A DNA stretch of 30,994 nucleotides from Kiritimatiellia bacterium (GTDB taxonomy: Bacteria; Verrucomicrobiota; Kiritimatiellia; RFP12; UBA1067). How positions within the stretch are numbered: position 1 is the stretch's first letter; every line of letters starts with the position of its first letter. The stretch lies in assembly GCA_016296065.1 (NCBI GenBank), contig JAEDKA010000046.1:1-30994 (forward strand). The letters run 5' to 3'. A program made the translations under genes and the position numbers. The notes beneath the pieces are model-generated. The model was not told where the DNA came from, did no database searches, and saw nothing but the letters and a program-made list of their open reading frames with translations. Shown piece after piece: positions 21,399 through 29,189 of the stretch.

Positions 21399-22817
21399 AT
21401 GAAGAACTACCTTGCAATCGACATCGGCGCGAGTTCGGGCCGGCACATCCTCGGCACAGTGAAGGACGGCAAGATCGCCCTCGAGGAGGTCTATCGCTTC
21501 GTAAACGGGCAGGTGCGCCGCAACGGACACGACTGCTGGGACATCGAGAAGCTCGTTGAGTCCGTGAAGGCCGGAATCGACGAGGCGCTGAAGCGCGGTC
21601 CCGTGGAGTCGATCGGAATCGACACCTGGGGCGTGGACTTCGTTCTTCTCGACGAGAAGGGCGAACTCTGCTGCGACTCCGTCGCGTACCGCGATGCGCG
21701 CACACAGGGGGCGGCCGAGGAGATTGAGGCGCAGGTGATGTCGTTTCAGGACCTCTACGCCCGGTGCGGCATACAGAAGACGGCGTTCAACACGATCTAC
21801 CAGCTCTGGGCGCTCAAGAAGGAGCACCCCGAGCAGCTCGAGAGGGCCGCAAAGTTCCTTATGGTCCCCGAGTACCTCAACTACAGGCTCACGGGCAACA
21901 TTGTCCACGAGTACACCGACTCCTCGACGACTTCGCTCCTTAACGCCGCGAAGAAGGACTGGGATTTCGACCTCATCGAGAGGCTAGGGCTCCCGAAGCG
22001 CATCTTCGGGAAGCTCGAGATGCCCGGTGCGACTGTCGGAGAGTACAAGGGCGTCAAGGTGGTGCTTCCGGCGATGCACGATACCGGGTCCGCGTACCTC
22101 GCGGTGCCGGCGCGCGACGACCGGGCGGTGTATCTCTCGTCCGGAACCTGGTCGCTCCTCGGGGTGGAGAACGAAAAGCCCATTACGACGAAGGCGTCGT
22201 GTCTCGCGAATTTCACGAACGAAGGCGGCGCATGGGGGCGCTTCCGCTACCTCAAGAACATCATGGGCCTGTGGATGATCCAGTCGATCCGCCGCGAGCT
22301 CAACGGCGTCGAGTATGTCGAGGGCAAGGGCGCCGAGGCGACGAAGGAGGCGCTTGCGAAGCTTTCGGACTACGAGAAGGGGCGCGAATACTCGTTCGGC
22401 GACCTGTCTATGGTTGCGCGCGGCATAGGCTACAACGTCACCGTCGATGTCAACGACGGGCGCTTCCTCAATCCGGAGTCGATGATCGGCGAGGTGATGT
22501 CCGCCGCGTCCGAGGTCGGGAAGCCTCCTGCGACCGTGGGCGAGCTCATGCAGTGCGTCTACCTGTCGCTTGCGGAGTGCTACGCAAATGCGATCGGCAA
22601 CCTTTCCGAAATCACGGGCAAGGTGTACACTTCTATAAACATCGTCGGCGGCGGCTGCCAGGACAAGTACCTCAACTCGCTCACGGCCGAGGCGACTGGG
22701 CTCGAGGTCTTCGCGGGTCCGATAGAGGGCACCGCCATCGGCAATCTGATCGTCCAGATGATCGCCGGGGGCGAGTTTGCGGACCTTGCCGCGGCGCGTG
22801 CCGCGATCGACCGCTGA
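21399..22817 (+). CDS. rhaB: Rhamnulokinase
   Basis: This 472-residue protein belongs to the FGGY sugar-kinase family and phosphorylates L-rhamnulose at O1. Motifs include the N-terminal phosphate loop AIDIGASSGRHIL (residues 5-17), IGIDTWGVDFVLLD with the conserved aspartates, HDTGSAYLAVPA, YLSSGTWSLLGVE, and the C-terminal ATP-binding INIVGGGCQDKYLNSLTA, all typical of rhaB. The length is close to that of the E. coli enzyme. A ribosome site (GGAG, 21389-21392) precedes the ATG. No isomerase, aldolase or rhamnose regulator lies in the window, so the rest of the pathway is elsewhere. L-rhamnose from plant pectin or bacterial polysaccharide is the likely source. Confidence 0.95.
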   Translation: MKNYLAIDIGASSGRHILGTVKDGKIALEEVYRFVNGQVRRNGHDCWDIEKLVESVKAGIDEALKRGPVESIGIDTWGVDFVLLDEKGELCCDSVAYRDARTQGAAEEIEAQVMSFQDLYARCGIQKTAFNTIYQLWALKKEHPEQLERAAKFLMVPEYLNYRLTGNIVHEYTDSSTTSLLNAAKKDWDFDLIERLGLPKRIFGKLEMPGATVGEYKGVKVVLPAMHDTGSAYLAVPARDDRAVYLSSGTWSLLGVENEKPITTKASCLANFTNEGGAWGRFRYLKNIMGLWMIQSIRRELNGVEYVEGKGAEATKEALAKLSDYEKGREYSFGDLSMVARGIGYNVTVDVNDGRFLNPESMIGEVMSAASEVGKPPATVGELMQCVYLSLAECYANAIGNLSEITGKVYTSINIVGGGCQDKYLNSLTAEATGLEVFAGPIEGTAIGNLIVQMIAGGEFADLAAARAAIDR

Positions 22818-22854
22818 ACTCTTCCGCATTTGCGCAACACGCGGACGGAAAATA

Positions 22855-22870
22855 TGGTATAATTTTCCCT
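22855..22870 (+). promoter_or_regulatory. Promoter for citrate synthase
   Basis: TG at 22855-22856 and TATAAT at 22858-22863 form an extended -10 element. Predicted +1 is near 22870, leaving a 20-base leader with GTGAGG (22875-22880) as the ribosome site for ATG 22890. This favours ATG 22890 over GTG 22875 as start. Confidence 0.75.
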
Positions 22871-22889
22871 TTAAGTGAGGAATTGTACC

Positions 22890-24242
22890 ATGTCAGAGAA
22901 GAAGTGGCTCAAGAAACAGGCTGAAAAGGTCCGCAAGGCGGACTACATCGACCCCGCGCTGTACGCGAAGTACGGCGTGAAGAGAGGTCTTCGCAACGAC
23001 AACGGCTCGGGCGTGCTTGTCGGTCTCACGACAATCGGCAACGTCCACGGTTACGTCATGGACGAAGGGGAGCGCAAGGCGGTTCCCGGCGAGCTCTACT
23101 ACCGCGGCATCGACGTCAAGGAACTCGTGATGGCCGACAAGCGCGAGCACCGCTTCGGATACGAGGAGGCGGCGTACCTGCTGCTGTTCGGGGAGCTCCC
23201 GACCGAGCACGAGCTCATCGACTGGAAGAGCCGCATCGGCGCGCACCGCAAGCTGTCGGACGGCTTCAAGGAGAACGCGATCATGAAGCATCCGCCGAAG
23301 GACATCATGAACGCGCTCGCCCGCGCAGTGCTCTTCGCCTATGCGTTCGACCCGGACGGCACGCCGGACGACCTGTCTATCGACAAGTGCCTCGAGCAGT
23401 CCGTGGACCTCATCGGCTCCATGCCCACCATGGCGGCCTACGCCTACCAGGCGAAGGTGCACTACCACGACGGCGGTTCGCTGATGATCCGCAATCCCGA
23501 CCCCGAGAAGTCGACGGCCGAGAACATCCTCATGCTCACTCGCGAGGACGGCAAGTACTCGAAGCTCGAGGCGGAGACGCTGGATCTCGCGCTCATACTC
23601 CACGCGGAGCACGGCGGCGGCAACAACTCGTCCTTCACGACGCATGTCGTAACGTCGTCCCACTCCGACATCTACTCGTCCGTCGCCGCTTCCATCCTCT
23701 CGCTCAAGGGCGCGCGCCACGGCGGCGCGAACCTCAGGGTCATGCGCCAGATGACGGAGATAATGCGCAACGTCGAGGGATGGAACCGCGACGCGAATGT
23801 CGTGCGCTACCTCGAGAAGATCGCCGACAAGAAGGCGGGCGACGGCTCTGGCCTCATCTACGGACTCGGCCACGCGGTCTACACGATATCCGACCCCCGT
23901 GCGCAGATGCTCAAGGAGAAGGCGCGCGTGCTCGCGAAGGAAAAGCACCGCGAGGAGGAGATGCACCTGTTCGAGTCGATCGAGCGTCTTGGGCCCGCGA
24001 TCGTCAAGTCGCGCCATCCGCGCGCCGAGGACGTCTGCGCGAACGTCGACCTCTACTCCGGCTTTGTGTACGACATGCTCGGCATTCCGACGGAGCTGTA
24101 CACTCCGCTTTTCGCCGTCGCGCGCTGCGTCAGCTGGTGTGCGCACCGGATGGAGGAGCTCGTCAACGCCGGACCGATCATCCGCCCGGCATACAAGCCG
24201 ATCTACCATCCGCGTCCCTACGTGCGGCTCAAGGACCGCTGA
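22890..24242 (+). CDS. gltA: Citrate synthase
   Basis: This 450-residue enzyme condenses oxaloacetate with acetyl-CoA to give citrate. The catalytic residues expected for the family are visible: H241 in LHAEHGGGNNSSF, H328 in YGLGHAVYTISDPRA and D387 in NVDLYSGFVYDMLGIP. VGLTTIGNVHGY and GELYYRGIDVKEL are the usual N-terminal substrate motifs. The N-terminus is longer than that of short (about 370 residue) enzymes and resembles the 440-460 residue group common in anaerobes. 2-Methylcitrate synthase is a less likely alternative, since no prp genes are nearby. It has its own promoter and no clear terminator; the next gene has its own promoter. Confidence 0.93.
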   Translation: MSEKKWLKKQAEKVRKADYIDPALYAKYGVKRGLRNDNGSGVLVGLTTIGNVHGYVMDEGERKAVPGELYYRGIDVKELVMADKREHRFGYEEAAYLLLFGELPTEHELIDWKSRIGAHRKLSDGFKENAIMKHPPKDIMNALARAVLFAYAFDPDGTPDDLSIDKCLEQSVDLIGSMPTMAAYAYQAKVHYHDGGSLMIRNPDPEKSTAENILMLTREDGKYSKLEAETLDLALILHAEHGGGNNSSFTTHVVTSSHSDIYSSVAASILSLKGARHGGANLRVMRQMTEIMRNVEGWNRDANVVRYLEKIADKKAGDGSGLIYGLGHAVYTISDPRAQMLKEKARVLAKEKHREEEMHLFESIERLGPAIVKSRHPRAEDVCANVDLYSGFVYDMLGIPTELYTPLFAVARCVSWCAHRMEELVNAGPIIRPAYKPIYHPRPYVRLKDR

Positions 24243-24278
24243 GCGTCCGCCGCGGACTTCCACTACACCGTCATAATG

Positions 24279-24295
24279 TGATATAATTAACGCCA
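24279..24295 (+). promoter_or_regulatory. Extended -10 promoter, leaderless start
   Basis: TG at 24279-24280 and TATAAT at 24282-24287 lie seven bases before the ATG at 24295. No ribosome site fits between, so a leaderless mRNA is predicted for the alkaline phosphatase. No PHO-box-like repeat is seen upstream. Confidence 0.7.
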
Positions 24296-25707
24296 TGAAG
24301 AAGATTCTAGTCGCGATGCTGTGTGCGGTTTCCGTCCAGGTGTTTGCCGCGGGACCGAAGTATCTGTTCCTTTTCATCGGCGACGGGATGTCGATCCCAC
24401 AGCGCATGACGGCGGAGGAGTTCTCCCGCAAGGCGGGCGGCGGCTCGCTCGCGATGAACGCGATGCCGTTTTCCGCTACTACGCGCACGTGCAGCGCCGA
24501 CTCGCTTGTGACGGATTCCGCGGCCGCGGCCACGGCGATCGCCTGCGGGGAGAAGACGCGCAACCACTACGTGGGCGTCGATCCCGAGGGCGCGCCGCTC
24601 TACTCCTCCGCAACGGCCGCGAAGAAGGCGGGACGCAAGGTCGGCATCATAACGACGGTCACGATCACTCACGCGACCCCGGCCGGGTTCTACGCGCACA
24701 ACAAGAACCGCGGCGACTCGTACGGGATATCGCTCGACCTCGCGGAGTCCGGCTTCGACTTCTTCGCCGGCGGCGGGCTCGACGTCTCGGAGAGGAACTC
24801 CAAGAACAGCAAGCGCTTCAAGGAGTGCGGCGACGCCTACGAATACGTGAAGTCCAAGGGCTACCGCATCGTCGAGACGAAGGCGGATTTCTTCGCGCTC
24901 AAGCCCGGCGACGGAAAGGTCCTCACGAAGTTCACGAACGGCGCCCTTGAAAACGCAATCGACGCCGACGCGTCCCAGCCGACGCTTGCCGAGATGGTGT
25001 CGAAGGGCATCGAAATGCTCGACGGCGACGCGGGCTTCTTCATGATGGCCGAGGGCGGACGCATCGACTGGGCCGGACACGGCAACGACGCGGCGACGAA
25101 CCTGCGCGACGTCCTTGCCCTCGACGAGGCCGTCAAGGTCGCACTCGCGTTCCAGGAGAAGCATCCGGACGACACTCTCGTCGTGGTGACGGGCGACCAC
25201 GAGACGGGCGGAATGTCCATGGGCTTCGCGGGGACCGGCTATGCACTCTACATGGACAGGCTCGCGAACCAGACGATGTCCGTCGGCAAGTTCGAGGGCA
25301 AGGTCGCCAAGATGTTCGAGAAGAACCCCGGCCTCACATTTGACGACATCAAGCCCGTGCTTACAAAGGCGTTCGGATTCAAGTTCCGCGGCCCCGGCGT
25401 GGCCGATGACGATCCGATGAGGCTCCACACGGCCGAAGTCAAGGACATCCGCGCCGCGTTCGACCACGACGTCGAGTTCCACAAGTCGAAGGTCGAGGAG
25501 AACTCCCAGTACGACGGCGAGAAGCGCTATCTCCTCGGCGGCGCGTGCAGGCTCGTTATGTCCCACAAGTGCGGAATCGGCTGGAGCTCCGGCGCGCACA
25601 CCGCGATGCCCGTGCTCACTACGGCGAAGGGCCCCTTTGCCGAGCGCTTCTCGGGCTTCATCGAGAACTGCGACATCTCGAAGATCATGAAGGGGTTCTA
25701 CGAATAA
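24295..25707 (+). CDS. phoA: Secreted alkaline phosphatase
   Basis: This 470-residue protein has a signal peptide (residues 1-19, MKKILVAMLCAVSVQVFAA) and hydrolyses phosphate monoesters outside the cytoplasm. The two-metal alkaline phosphatase core is clear: IGDGMS with the first metal aspartate, VTDSAAAATA with nucleophile S75, THATPAGFYAH, MMAEGGRIDWAGHGND, VVVTGDHETGGMSMGF and SSGAHTAMPV with the last metal histidine. Length fits the family. Its last codons carry AAGGGG (25690-25695), which may act as ribosome site for the next gene. Whether phosphate starvation controls it cannot be told from the promoter. Confidence 0.94.
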   Translation: MKKILVAMLCAVSVQVFAAGPKYLFLFIGDGMSIPQRMTAEEFSRKAGGGSLAMNAMPFSATTRTCSADSLVTDSAAAATAIACGEKTRNHYVGVDPEGAPLYSSATAAKKAGRKVGIITTVTITHATPAGFYAHNKNRGDSYGISLDLAESGFDFFAGGGLDVSERNSKNSKRFKECGDAYEYVKSKGYRIVETKADFFALKPGDGKVLTKFTNGALENAIDADASQPTLAEMVSKGIEMLDGDAGFFMMAEGGRIDWAGHGNDAATNLRDVLALDEAVKVALAFQEKHPDDTLVVVTGDHETGGMSMGFAGTGYALYMDRLANQTMSVGKFEGKVAKMFEKNPGLTFDDIKPVLTKAFGFKFRGPGVADDDPMRLHTAEVKDIRAAFDHDVEFHKSKVEENSQYDGEKRYLLGGACRLVMSHKCGIGWSSGAHTAMPVLTTAKGPFAERFSGFIENCDISKIMKGFYE

Positions 25708-25741
25708 GGCCGTTCCAGTCGCCGTCCTCGCGCTTGCGTGC

Positions 25742-26806
25742 GTGGCGCTCCTCTTTGCGCCCGCCCCGAAGCGCCTTGCGGACGACGGCGCGAAGACCGC
25801 GCGCGCCACTGTCGTCGAGACGGACGACTCGTCCCTGCAGCTGCACGGCCTCCTCGAGTTCGGCACCCAGCATCTCAAGGTGAAGCTCGCCGACGGACGC
25901 ATCGTGCCCGCCGAGAACGAGCTCCGCGCGCAGATGGAGCTCGACAAGAAATTCTCGCCCGGGGACAGCGCGCTGGTCGTCATTCCCGCCAAAGGCGTCG
26001 CGGACGGGGTGGCGATAGTCGCGCGCGACCACTGGCGGCTCGGCTGGGCCTGCGGACTCTTTGCGGCCTTCTGCGCGCTCCTGTGCATGTTCGGCGGCTG
26101 GACCGGCGCGAAGGCTCTCTTCAGCTTCGCCTTCAGCTGCCTCGCGGTGTGGAAGCTTCTCATTCCGCTAGTGCTTTCCGGCTGGCATGCGTCGACGGTG
26201 TCCTTTCTTGTCGTTGCGGTCCTCACGGGAGTCATAATGTATCTTGTCGCGGGATGGACCAGAAAGGCCTTTTCTGCCTTTGCGGGCTCCATGCTCGGCG
26301 TCGTCGCGTCACTGGGTCTCGCGCACCTCGTCGCGCGCGCGATGCACGTGAACGGAGCGACGATGCCCTACGCCCAGCAGCTTCTCTACTCGGGCTTTTC
26401 CTTTCTGAACCTCCAGGACGTCTTCATCGGCGCGATCGTGCTCGCGTCGTCCGGCGCGGTCATGGACCTCGGCATGGACATCGCGGCGGGCATCTGCGAG
26501 GTCAGGCGGCACAATCCGTCTCTCGGCTTCCGCGAGCTGTTTCTCTCCGGGCTCAGGATGGGAAGGGCCGTCGTCGGGACAATGACGACGACGCTGCTGC
26601 TGGCGTATTCCGGCGGCTACCTTACGCTGCTGATGGTCTTCGCCGCGCAGGGGACGCGTCCGGATGACTTCGTGAACTCGACGCTCGTCTCCGCCGAGGT
26701 GGTGAAGACGCTCGTCGGCAGCTTCGGACTTGTCCTTGTCGCGCCGTTCACTGCACTCGTGTCGGCGGCGGTCTTTTCCTCTGCGCCACATGCGCGGGAA
26801 GACTAG
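25742..26806 (+). CDS. YibE/F-family multispanning membrane protein
   Basis: This 354-residue protein is recognised as YibE/F-like by the sequence IGAIVLASSGAVMDLGMDIAAGI and the following helix-rich C-terminus (about eight membrane segments, residues 100-350). The N-terminal 95 residues form a small soluble beta domain, as in other family members, whose function is unknown. The start is uncertain: GTG 25742 is the first conventional start but removes half of a hydrophobic signal-anchor helix that is open upstream to 25691. ACG at 25700, preceded by AAGGGG and overlapping the phoA stop, would restore MNKAVPVAVLALACVALLFA. The gene ends before a hairpin terminator. It probably shares the phoA transcript. 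Confidence 0.82.
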   Translation: MALLFAPAPKRLADDGAKTARATVVETDDSSLQLHGLLEFGTQHLKVKLADGRIVPAENELRAQMELDKKFSPGDSALVVIPAKGVADGVAIVARDHWRLGWACGLFAAFCALLCMFGGWTGAKALFSFAFSCLAVWKLLIPLVLSGWHASTVSFLVVAVLTGVIMYLVAGWTRKAFSAFAGSMLGVVASLGLAHLVARAMHVNGATMPYAQQLLYSGFSFLNLQDVFIGAIVLASSGAVMDLGMDIAAGICEVRRHNPSLGFRELFLSGLRMGRAVVGTMTTTLLLAYSGGYLTLLMVFAAQGTRPDDFVNSTLVSAEVVKTLVGSFGLVLVAPFTALVSAAVFSSAPHARED

Positions 26807-26819
26807 GCTATGCGTTTTC

Positions 26820-26842
26820 TGCCCACGGTGGGCGCTTTTTTT
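26820..26842 (+). terminator. Intrinsic terminator overlapping next promoter
   Basis: A short stem GCCCA / TGGGC (26821-26825 and 26829-26833) is followed by GC and seven T. The T-run directly abuts the extended -10 element of the next promoter. Confidence 0.55.
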
Positions 26843-26857
26843 GATATAATTATACCC
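26836..26857 (+). promoter_or_regulatory. Promoter for amino-acid-binding lipoprotein
   Basis: A T7 tract, TG at 26842-26843 and TATAAT at 26845-26850 place +1 near 26857. The leader holds AAGGAG (26869-26873 region) before ATG 26886. Confidence 0.8.
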
Positions 26858-26885
26858 AAACAAAATCAAGGAGTATAGCGTAAAA

Positions 26886-27623
26886 ATGAAAAAGATCGCA
26901 ATGTTTGCACTTGTTGCATCCGTTCTCTGCGGATGCGCTCAGAAGGAATCCGACACAGTCAAGATGATCACGGAGGCGACGTTCCCCCCGTATGAGTTCC
27001 TGCGCGGACAGGAGATCGCCGGCATCGACGTGGAGATATGCCGCGCCGTCGCCCAGAAGCTCGGCAAGAAGTTCCAGTGCGAGACAGTCGACTTCGACTC
27101 CGTGATACCTGCGGTGATCTCTGGCAAGGCGGACCTTGCGGCGGCCGGCATCACGGTCACCGAAGATCGCAAGAAGAACGTCGACTTCTCCGATCCCTAC
27201 GTGAAGACCGGGATTGTCGTCGTGTACAAGAAGTCCAATCCGTTCAAGGACAAGGACCAGCTCAAGGGCAAGAAGATCGGCGTGCAGTCCGGCACGACGA
27301 GCGAGACGTTCGTCACCGACGAGCTCAAGCAGGAGCCAGAGCGCTCGAAGTCCCCGGCCGAGGCCGTCGCCGCCCTCAAGGCGGGGCGCGTCGAGTTCGT
27401 GATCGCCGACATCGATCCCGCGAAGAACTGCGTGAAGGGCGAGGACACGCTCGCTGTCTCCGATTTCATCACGTCCGAAGAGTATGCGATTGCGATCAAG
27501 AAGGGCCAGCCCGAGCTGCTCAAGACGATCAACGAAACGATCGCCGAGATCAAGGCGGACGGACGTCTCGCGAAGTGGGTCAAGGACTTCACCGAAGAGG
27601 CGGACAAGCTCAAGGAAAAGTAA
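26886..27623 (+). CDS. Amino-acid ABC transporter substrate-binding lipoprotein
   Basis: This 245-residue protein is a periplasmic-binding protein of the polar amino-acid class (SBP_bac_3). The lipobox LCGC with C17 shows it is a lipoprotein. MITEATFPPYEFL, GIDVEICRAVAQKLG, VDFDSVIPAVISGKADLAAAGITVTEDRKKNVDFSDPY and GVQSGTTSETFV are the usual ligand-domain motifs. Glutamine, arginine, histidine or a related amino acid is the probable ligand. A ribosome site AAGGAG precedes the ATG. The next gene carries a near-copy of this domain fused to the permease, so two binding proteins may serve one channel. No ATP-binding subunit is in the window. Confidence 0.93.
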   Translation: MKKIAMFALVASVLCGCAQKESDTVKMITEATFPPYEFLRGQEIAGIDVEICRAVAQKLGKKFQCETVDFDSVIPAVISGKADLAAAGITVTEDRKKNVDFSDPYVKTGIVVVYKKSNPFKDKDQLKGKKIGVQSGTTSETFVTDELKQEPERSKSPAEAVAALKAGRVEFVIADIDPAKNCVKGEDTLAVSDFITSEEYAIAIKKGQPELLKTINETIAEIKADGRLAKWVKDFTEEADKLKEK

Positions 27624-27654
27624 GGGAATTGGTTCGCCGTTTGTGATCCCCGGT

Positions 27655-27681
27655 TCGTGGTTAGCGATTAGTGGTTAGTGT
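27655..27681 (+). repeat. GTGGTTAGTG-type repeat before the permease fusion
   Basis: This is the same repeat family as 15279-15310. It ends one base before the ATG at 27683 and leaves no Shine-Dalgarno sequence upstream of that start. Confidence 0.75.
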
Positions 27682-27682
27682 A

Positions 27683-29188
27683 ATGAAAAGGTTTGCATTT
27701 GCGGTTTCGCTTGCCGCGGCGCTCTGCGCGGCGGCGGGCGAGACGCTGACAATGGCGACGGAGGCGACGTTCCCTCCGTACGAGTTCCTGCGCGGACAGG
27801 AGATCGCCGGCATCGACGTGGAGATATGCCGCGCCGTCGCCGAAAGGCTCGGCAGGGAGTTCCGCGCCGAGAACATGGACTTCGACTCGGTCATCCCGGC
27901 GGTCACTTCGGGCAAGGCCGATCTCGCGGCGGCGGGCATCACCGTCACCGAAGACAGGAAGAAGAACGTCGACTTCTCCGTGCCGTACGTCACGACCGGC
28001 ATAGTCGTCATCTACAGGAACGAGGAGCCCTACACTGGCGTCGACCAGCTGAAGGGACGCAAGATCGGCGTGCAGTCCGGCACGACGAGCGATGCGTACG
28101 TGCTCGACACCCTCAAGCAGGAGCCCGAGCGCTTCAAGTCGACGCCAGAGGCGTGCGCGGCGATGCTTGCCGGACGCTGCGCGTTCGTAATAGCCGACAT
28201 AGACCCCGCGAAGAACTGCGTGAAGGGCGAGGAGAAGCTCGCGATATCCGACTTCCTCTCGTCCGAATCCTACGCCGTCGCCGTCGCGAAAGGCAATGAG
28301 GAGCTCCTTAAGGCCGTCAACGAGACGATCGTCGCGGCTAAGGCCGACGGGCGCCTCGAGAAGTGGGTCGCCGAATACACTGCCGAGGCAGACAAGCTCA
28401 AGGAGACGTTCGAATCCGGCGCGTCCGCCGCGTCCGACGGGGAGCCCTCGTGGTTCGCCAAGGCCTGGCAGTCGATCAGCGACGACTTCTACCTCTGCTT
28501 CTTAAAGAAGACCGGCGACGGATCTCCGCGGGCGATGTATCTCCTCAGCGGACTCGGCATCACGCTCGAGGTCGCGCTGTTCGCGATCTTGCTCGGACTC
28601 TTCATCGGCTTCCTAGTCGCGGTAATCCGCTCCAGCCACGACAAGTACGGGTACTTCCCCGTTCTGAACGCCGTATCGAAGATATATCTAACGATCATTC
28701 GCGGCACGCCGATGGTGGTGCAGCTTTTGATCACCTACTACATCATCCTCAGGTCCGTCGACTCTAAGGTGCTCATCGCGATTCTCGCGTTCGGAATCAA
28801 CTCCGGCGCGTACCAGGCCGAGATTCTCCGCGCGGGAATAGTGTCCATCGACCCCGGGCAGATGGAGGCCGGCCGCGCGCTGGGCCTGAGCTACTGGCGC
28901 ACGATGCTCAAGATCATACTTCCGCAGGCGGTGAGGAATGTCCTCCCCGCGCTCGGAAACGAGTTCATCGTCCTCATGAAGGACACGTCGATCGTCGGCT
29001 ACATTGCGCTCATCGACCTTGCGAAGGGCGGCGACATCATCCGCTCGCAGACGTATTCCGTCTACCTTCCGTACCTCACGGTCGCGGCGATCTACCTCGT
29101 GCTCGTAATGACGTTCACATGGCTTCTCGGCAAGCTTGAGCGCCATCTCAGGAACACAGGCGCAGATCCCGTACACAACGACAGCTGA
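27683..29188 (+). CDS. Substrate-binding protein fused to amino-acid ABC permease
   Basis: This 501-residue protein has a signal peptide (residues 1-18), an SBP_bac_3 binding domain (about 20-245), a short linker, and a HisM/GlnP-type permease (about 270-490) with about five membrane segments. The permease EAA loop, EAGRALGLSYWRTMLKIILPQ minus its last residue in this window's numbering, contacts the missing ATPase. IIRGTPMVVQLLITYYI is also typical. Fusions of this type couple binding and channel in one chain, as in GlnPQ-like systems. The binding domain is nearly identical over its first third to the preceding lipoprotein, indicating tandem duplication. The start ATG 27683 has no ribosome site because a repeat occupies that position; GTG 27671 lies within the repeat and is less likely. 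Confidence 0.9.
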   Translation: MKRFAFAVSLAAALCAAAGETLTMATEATFPPYEFLRGQEIAGIDVEICRAVAERLGREFRAENMDFDSVIPAVTSGKADLAAAGITVTEDRKKNVDFSVPYVTTGIVVIYRNEEPYTGVDQLKGRKIGVQSGTTSDAYVLDTLKQEPERFKSTPEACAAMLAGRCAFVIADIDPAKNCVKGEEKLAISDFLSSESYAVAVAKGNEELLKAVNETIVAAKADGRLEKWVAEYTAEADKLKETFESGASAASDGEPSWFAKAWQSISDDFYLCFLKKTGDGSPRAMYLLSGLGITLEVALFAILLGLFIGFLVAVIRSSHDKYGYFPVLNAVSKIYLTIIRGTPMVVQLLITYYIILRSVDSKVLIAILAFGINSGAYQAEILRAGIVSIDPGQMEAGRALGLSYWRTMLKIILPQAVRNVLPALGNEFIVLMKDTSIVGYIALIDLAKGGDIIRSQTYSVYLPYLTVAAIYLVLVMTFTWLLGKLERHLRNTGADPVHNDS

Positions 29189-29189
29189 C

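Noticed and set aside
24244..24256. GTCCG-CCG-CGGAC hairpin after citrate synthase as a terminator
   Set aside because: The stem is short and no T-run follows, so it is not supported as a terminator.
22893..26292. Long - strand open frames opposite citrate synthase and phoA
   Set aside because: Low-complexity, Arg/Val/Ala-rich translations exactly opposite well-identified genes.
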